Assembly: GCA_949361645.1 (NCBI GenBank)
Contig: OX442419.1
Location: 3,960,257-4,024,256 of the forward strand
Direction: 5' to 3'
Source of the DNA: Spongilla lacustris
Taxonomy: Eukaryota; Porifera; Demospongiae; Spongillida; Spongillidae
DNA: 64,000 nucleotides
The position numbers and the translations under genes are program-made. The stretch's first letter is position 1; the number at the start of each line of letters is the position of its first letter. Of the stretch, positions 60,762-64,000 are shown piece by piece. A model generated the notes under the pieces. That model was not told the DNA's origin. It saw nothing but the letters and a program-made list of their open reading frames with translations, and searched no databases.

Positions 60762-61787
60762 TGTGGGAAGGCGGATTGTCCCCCCGTGCAGAATGTCCCC
60801 CCGGACATTCTGCACTAGGGCAAACTGTCCCCCACTTGGGTAAAATGTCCCCCCCCGGACACTCCACACTAGGGCGCAATGTCCTACCTATAGGATAACA
60901 AAGGCACGTCCAACAGGCTGGTTTTTAACAAAGACCCGTCCTTATATAGCGTAAAAACCATCCTGCCCGGATTGTGCATCCAGGATGGGACTACATGTGG
61001 TTCTACCCTAGTTCTGTCGAATGTTGAAGCAATAATTCAATTCATACGTCAAAATTCGACAAAAACCCTCCAAGTAAGGTTTTTACAATACTCCCACCCT
61101 GGATGCAGGATGCATGGTTTTTACGCTGTTTAGGATGGGTTTTAGTCTGGGTACCCGACTGATCGGTTGTACTATAACGCAACAGATGAACTGACGATGG
61201 GAATAGCCTTTCCTGAGATATGTCAGGCGGTGCACGCAGTGTGGAGCTGTGTTTATGTGACATTACTTTTCAGGCTATGATTCTATTGATCTCAATATAT
61301 TTCAATCTCTCATACTGATGAGATTTCAGCCATGAAGTATATCAATCACCACTCCTTAAGGAATTTTCAGTAAAAATGTATATATATGTGTGTGAATATT
61401 GGTTTCATTGAGTGCTTTAACGACACGGAAAGGATAAGAGCTGTGTATTCGTTAAGGAATTTAATACTAAAATTCTAAATGTTCGTGTATGTGTGTCAGT
61501 ATTGGTTACAATGAGCATTTCAAGCGGCGGAACGACATGCAGCTACTGAGTAATGGCGTCAACGCGATCCCATGTACTGCCGTAAACATTTTCTAGCCTT
61601 GTCATCAGTAGATGAAATAAAATGTTATGAGGGGGGACATTTTACCCTGGAGGGGGACAGTTTGCCCTAGTGTAGATTGTCCGGGGGGACATTGTACACT
61701 AGTGCAGAATATCCGGGGGGGACACTGTACACTAGTGCAAATCGTCCGGGGGGACAAATTTTAGGGGGGACATTGTGCACTACGACA
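60762..61787. mobile_element. TGT...ACA element with GTCCCCCC arrays, TSD CCGG
   Basis: CCGG flanks both ends (60,758-60,761 and 61,788-61,791). The element opens TGTGGGAAGGCGGATTGTCC and closes with GGGGGGACATTGTGCACTACGACA. Both ends are arrays of (A/T)TGTCCCCCC and its inverse. The right half matches the right arm at 43,990-44,475. The target and termini match the Ginger-like element, so it may be mobilised by a related integrase. Confidence 0.75.
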
Positions 61788-61854
61788 CCGGTACTGGAGG
61801 CAGCGCAAACCTATTGCCGTTATATTGGCGTACTTGCGCTGGGTGTCGAGCGCA

Positions 61855-61980
61855 CAATGCTCTATGTCGATTGCACAATGCTCTATGTCGACTGCACAAT
61901 GCTCTATGTCGACTGCGCAATGCTCTATGTCGACTGCACAATGCTCTAAAGTATGTCGACTGCACAATGCTCTATGTCAT
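61855..61980. repeat. 21-bp minisatellite
   Basis: About five copies of TGCTCTATGTCGACTGCACAA on the plus strand, inverse to the array near 59,440-59,520. It gives short false repeat ORFs on both strands. Confidence 0.85.
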
Positions 61981-62014
61981 CTGCTTTGTTCCGCGACCTA
62001 CCGGGCCACCGTAG

Positions 62015-63324
62015 TGTGGGAATCTCCCTAAAGACAAGCATCAATGTGGATGTACTATCGCGCGCAACCAGCTGTTACTATTGAATTCTCTGTTCTTGCT
62101 CCTCAAAGACCACATTATGGATCAGCTTCTCAGTACAGCACCCGCACGCACTCCCGCAAGCCGCTTTGCAGATGTATTTTAACTTACTTTGCGCGATCAG
62201 TGACTCCGATGAACTATTGATACCTGTGTCAACACCCGTTAGAGTGTACTAGCTACGCATCAGGGGTGTTGGCTCTAGCACTTACCACTACCCTCCATGG
62301 GGTGTTATTCCTAAACAGTCGTACGAACACCCCAAAGTGTGTTGCGGTAACACCCTTTTTTTAACAGTGCGCATGCGGGCAGCGGGCATGGAGATATACA
62401 TGCATACATAACTTCAGTAATGCTTGCCATTAACATTCCTTTAATTCTGTTGTTCAAGCTGTCACATCACATGCAGCACCGCTATAAGACAACGAGGTGG
62501 ATCTACAGGAGCATATGGATAAATGAGCAACTTAATTCTGCATGCATGCAGTAGTTTATTTTCTTCATATGCCTAATTATAATCTTGCATAGCCGTAATA
62601 GTGCTGTTTGATATACGCGTAAGTGTGCATTTATTCTGCATGGCCAAACTGGGTGCATCATGCAATCATGCTGCAGCATATAGAATATACAATTGCAACA
62701 TGTAATCAGTACTGAGCGGCAGTGTTGCCGGTAGGAATAGTTCTGAGTGAGATACACCATCAAGGTTGGAGAACATGGTCGGAAATTCAATCTTGTGAGA
62801 TCTTAAGGGAAGCAACCTCGTGCGCTGGACCTGTGATCACCCTAATCTCGTCCCCTGACCCACATATGGCAGCAACGGATGGATTACATAACCGCTACGC
62901 AAAAAGTGGAATGAATATCAGGCTGGGGATATCACCTTGTCGTTACGGGCAAGAAACGGGCCTCTCGACGCGCAAAATATAACTTATATAACAGAGCCCA
63001 AAAAGTGGAAAGGAGTGCAAGTTAAACATACGCTGGAATACACCTATAACTAATGGTATATCGTACATGTATACGTGCTATATATACCTATACTCTTACG
63101 TAACTACGCGGTGTGTCGTGCGAGCACGTGCCGTACTGTACTGATAGGGGTTTGTTTGAGCAGAGATAAGAGGCCAGGTCAGGCGTGTGATAGCCAGGTG
63201 TCCGTATAGATAGTTTCCACAGAAAGGTGTGAAGGAATTTAATCCGCTCACGTCACGTAAAACCACACCCACTGGTTGGAAGATTCGCTGGAGCGGCAAT
63301 GGACATAACGCTTAGATTGAAGTT
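62015..63324. other. No gene recognised; repeat relics
   Basis: Bases 62,020-62,130 are the inverted 5' flank of the secreted-protein gene (11,665-11,785). Bases 62,240-62,390 are the uninterrupted form of the repeat split at 56,161. Bases 62,845-62,940 resemble the region near 57,620-57,710. Confidence 0.5.
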
Positions 63325-63525
63325 ATGTCTACGAAAGAGCGCTACTTTGATTCTTTGGATGATGCTGGACGACAAAGGTACTTGGATAAGCTGTTTCTGC
63401 TGAGCCTGTCAGTGAAGAACGACACATATGCGGCAATAAATTCAAAGACCTTTGTGAGAGATATGTCACTCTGGCCTCCAGTTGAGTTTGGTCAAATCCT
63501 GTGCTTTTTTATTGATCGCCCTTGA
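63325..63525 (+). CDS. Small ORF or first exon, 66 codons, unrecognised
   Basis: Begins MSTKERYFDSLDDAGRQRY and ends with DMSLWPPVEFGQILCFFIDR before a stop. The charged start followed by a WPPVEFG block resembles N-termini of sponge mobile-element-type proteins from memory, but I cannot name a family. A splice donor before the stop could extend it past the edge of the window. Confidence 0.35.
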   Translation: MSTKERYFDSLDDAGRQRYLDKLFLLSLSVKNDTYAAINSKTFVRDMSLWPPVEFGQILCFFIDRP

Positions 63526-63654
63526 GTATATACGTGTCACATAATGCTGCAATGGAGGCAACAGAACGCTTACAACTTCTTGACAAGTGGGTTTGATCGA
63601 ACCATTGAAATTTCGGGATCTGAACAACACGCGAGTGTGTCAGATCGAAATCTC

Positions 63655-64000
63655 TTGTCGATCCAAGCACACAAGGCTTACTGTGCTTGGGTTGCAATCC
63701 AAGCACACAAGGCACAGTGGTTGGGTAAAAAAACAACGCTCACTGTGCTTGAATCCATGCAACCACGCAAGGCTTACTGTGCTTGGATCCAACCACACAA
63801 GGCTCACTGTGCTTGGATCCAACCACACAAGGCTCACTGTACATGGATCCAACCACACAAGGCTCACTGAGCTTGGATCCAACCACACAAGTTTCACTGT
63901 GCTTGGATCCAACCACACAAGGCTCACTGTGCTTGGATCCAACCACACAAGGCTCACTGTGCTTGGATCCAACCACACAAGGCTCACTGTGCTTGGATCC
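63655..64000. repeat. 30-bp minisatellite running off the window
   Basis: The unit GCTTGGATCCAACCACACAA plus GGCTCACTGT is repeated at least eight times from about 63,770, with degenerate units from 63,655. It stays open in several frames because 30 is a multiple of three (WIQPHKAHCA on plus, STVSLVWLDP on minus). The right end is outside the window. Confidence 0.9.

Larger units (their letters stand above)
59402..62014. mobile_element. 2.6-kb element with CTACGGTGGCCC TIRs and GTCGAC minisatellites
   Basis: Both ends read CTACGGTGGCCCGGTAGGTC inwards, continuing GCGGAACAAAGCAG, a TIR of at least 34 bp. Each TIR is followed by a subterminal minisatellite built on GTCGACATAGAGCA (about 59,436-59,545 and 61,855-61,980). 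No clean target duplication remains, apparently because the insertion removed exon 1 and the promoter of the flanking gene copy. Two other elements are nested inside (59,748-60,673 and 60,762-61,787). No transposase is seen. Confidence 0.75.

Noticed and set aside
63544..64000. Repeat-protein ORFs (IQPHKAHCAW, STVSLVWLDP)
   Set aside because: These are by-products of a 30-bp minisatellite, open on both strands.

Overview
The window reads as a transposon-rich stretch of an invertebrate nuclear genome, most likely a demosponge. That placement is an inference. It rests on very short introns (one of 42 bp), a seven-helix receptor of the cAMP-receptor/GPR157 kind, a RasGEF gene, dense MITEs and many nested DNA transposons. 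No bacterial operons, rRNA, tRNA or CRISPR arrays were seen.

The main architecture is a giant, imperfect inverted repeat. Bases 1-11,381 (running off the left edge) are repeated in reverse complement at about 34,121-46,443, around a largely unique spacer of about 22.7 kb. The arms differ mainly by nested insertions. The left arm alone carries a 5.4-kb composite at about 1,510-6,944, which holds an apparently intact 3.9-kb transposon with one 949-codon ORF and a frameshifted Ulp1-like protease plus PHD gene. The right arm alone carries insertions at 35,766-36,963, 37,201-39,145, 39,956-42,188 (with a nested hAT-like element) and 42,207-43,375. For several of these the other arm supplies the empty site, which fixes the ends and target-site duplications.

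The spacer holds a two-exon secreted beta-sandwich protein gene (11.9-12.7 kb), two decayed non-LTR reverse-transcriptase remnants (14.5-18.9 kb, minus), an intronless seven-helix receptor gene (19.7-20.8 kb), a hAT-like MITE (21.4-22.4 kb), a Ty3/gypsy-type LTR element on the minus strand (23,692-28,735) that split an exon-like ORF, a truncated relative of the 949-codon transposon (29.0-29.9 kb), and a multi-exon RasGEF gene on the minus strand (31.1-34.0 kb) that abuts the right arm.

To the right of the inverted repeat are unrecognised sequence (46.4-49.0 kb), a His/Gly-rich plus Tyr/Pro-rich gene cut by a MITE (49.1-50.6 kb), a Ginger-like DNA transposon with a gypsy-type integrase and CCGG target duplication (50,902-55,282), two hAT-like MITEs (56.2-58.1 kb), a damaged second copy of the secreted-protein gene (58.7-59.4 kb) whose first exon is replaced by a 2.6-kb element containing two further nested elements, and a 30-bp minisatellite running off the right edge. 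Host genes are few. Most of the sequence records repeated insertion, nesting and inversion, and several elements (Ginger-like and TGT...ACA repeats) share terminal architecture and CCGG or TGCA targets.
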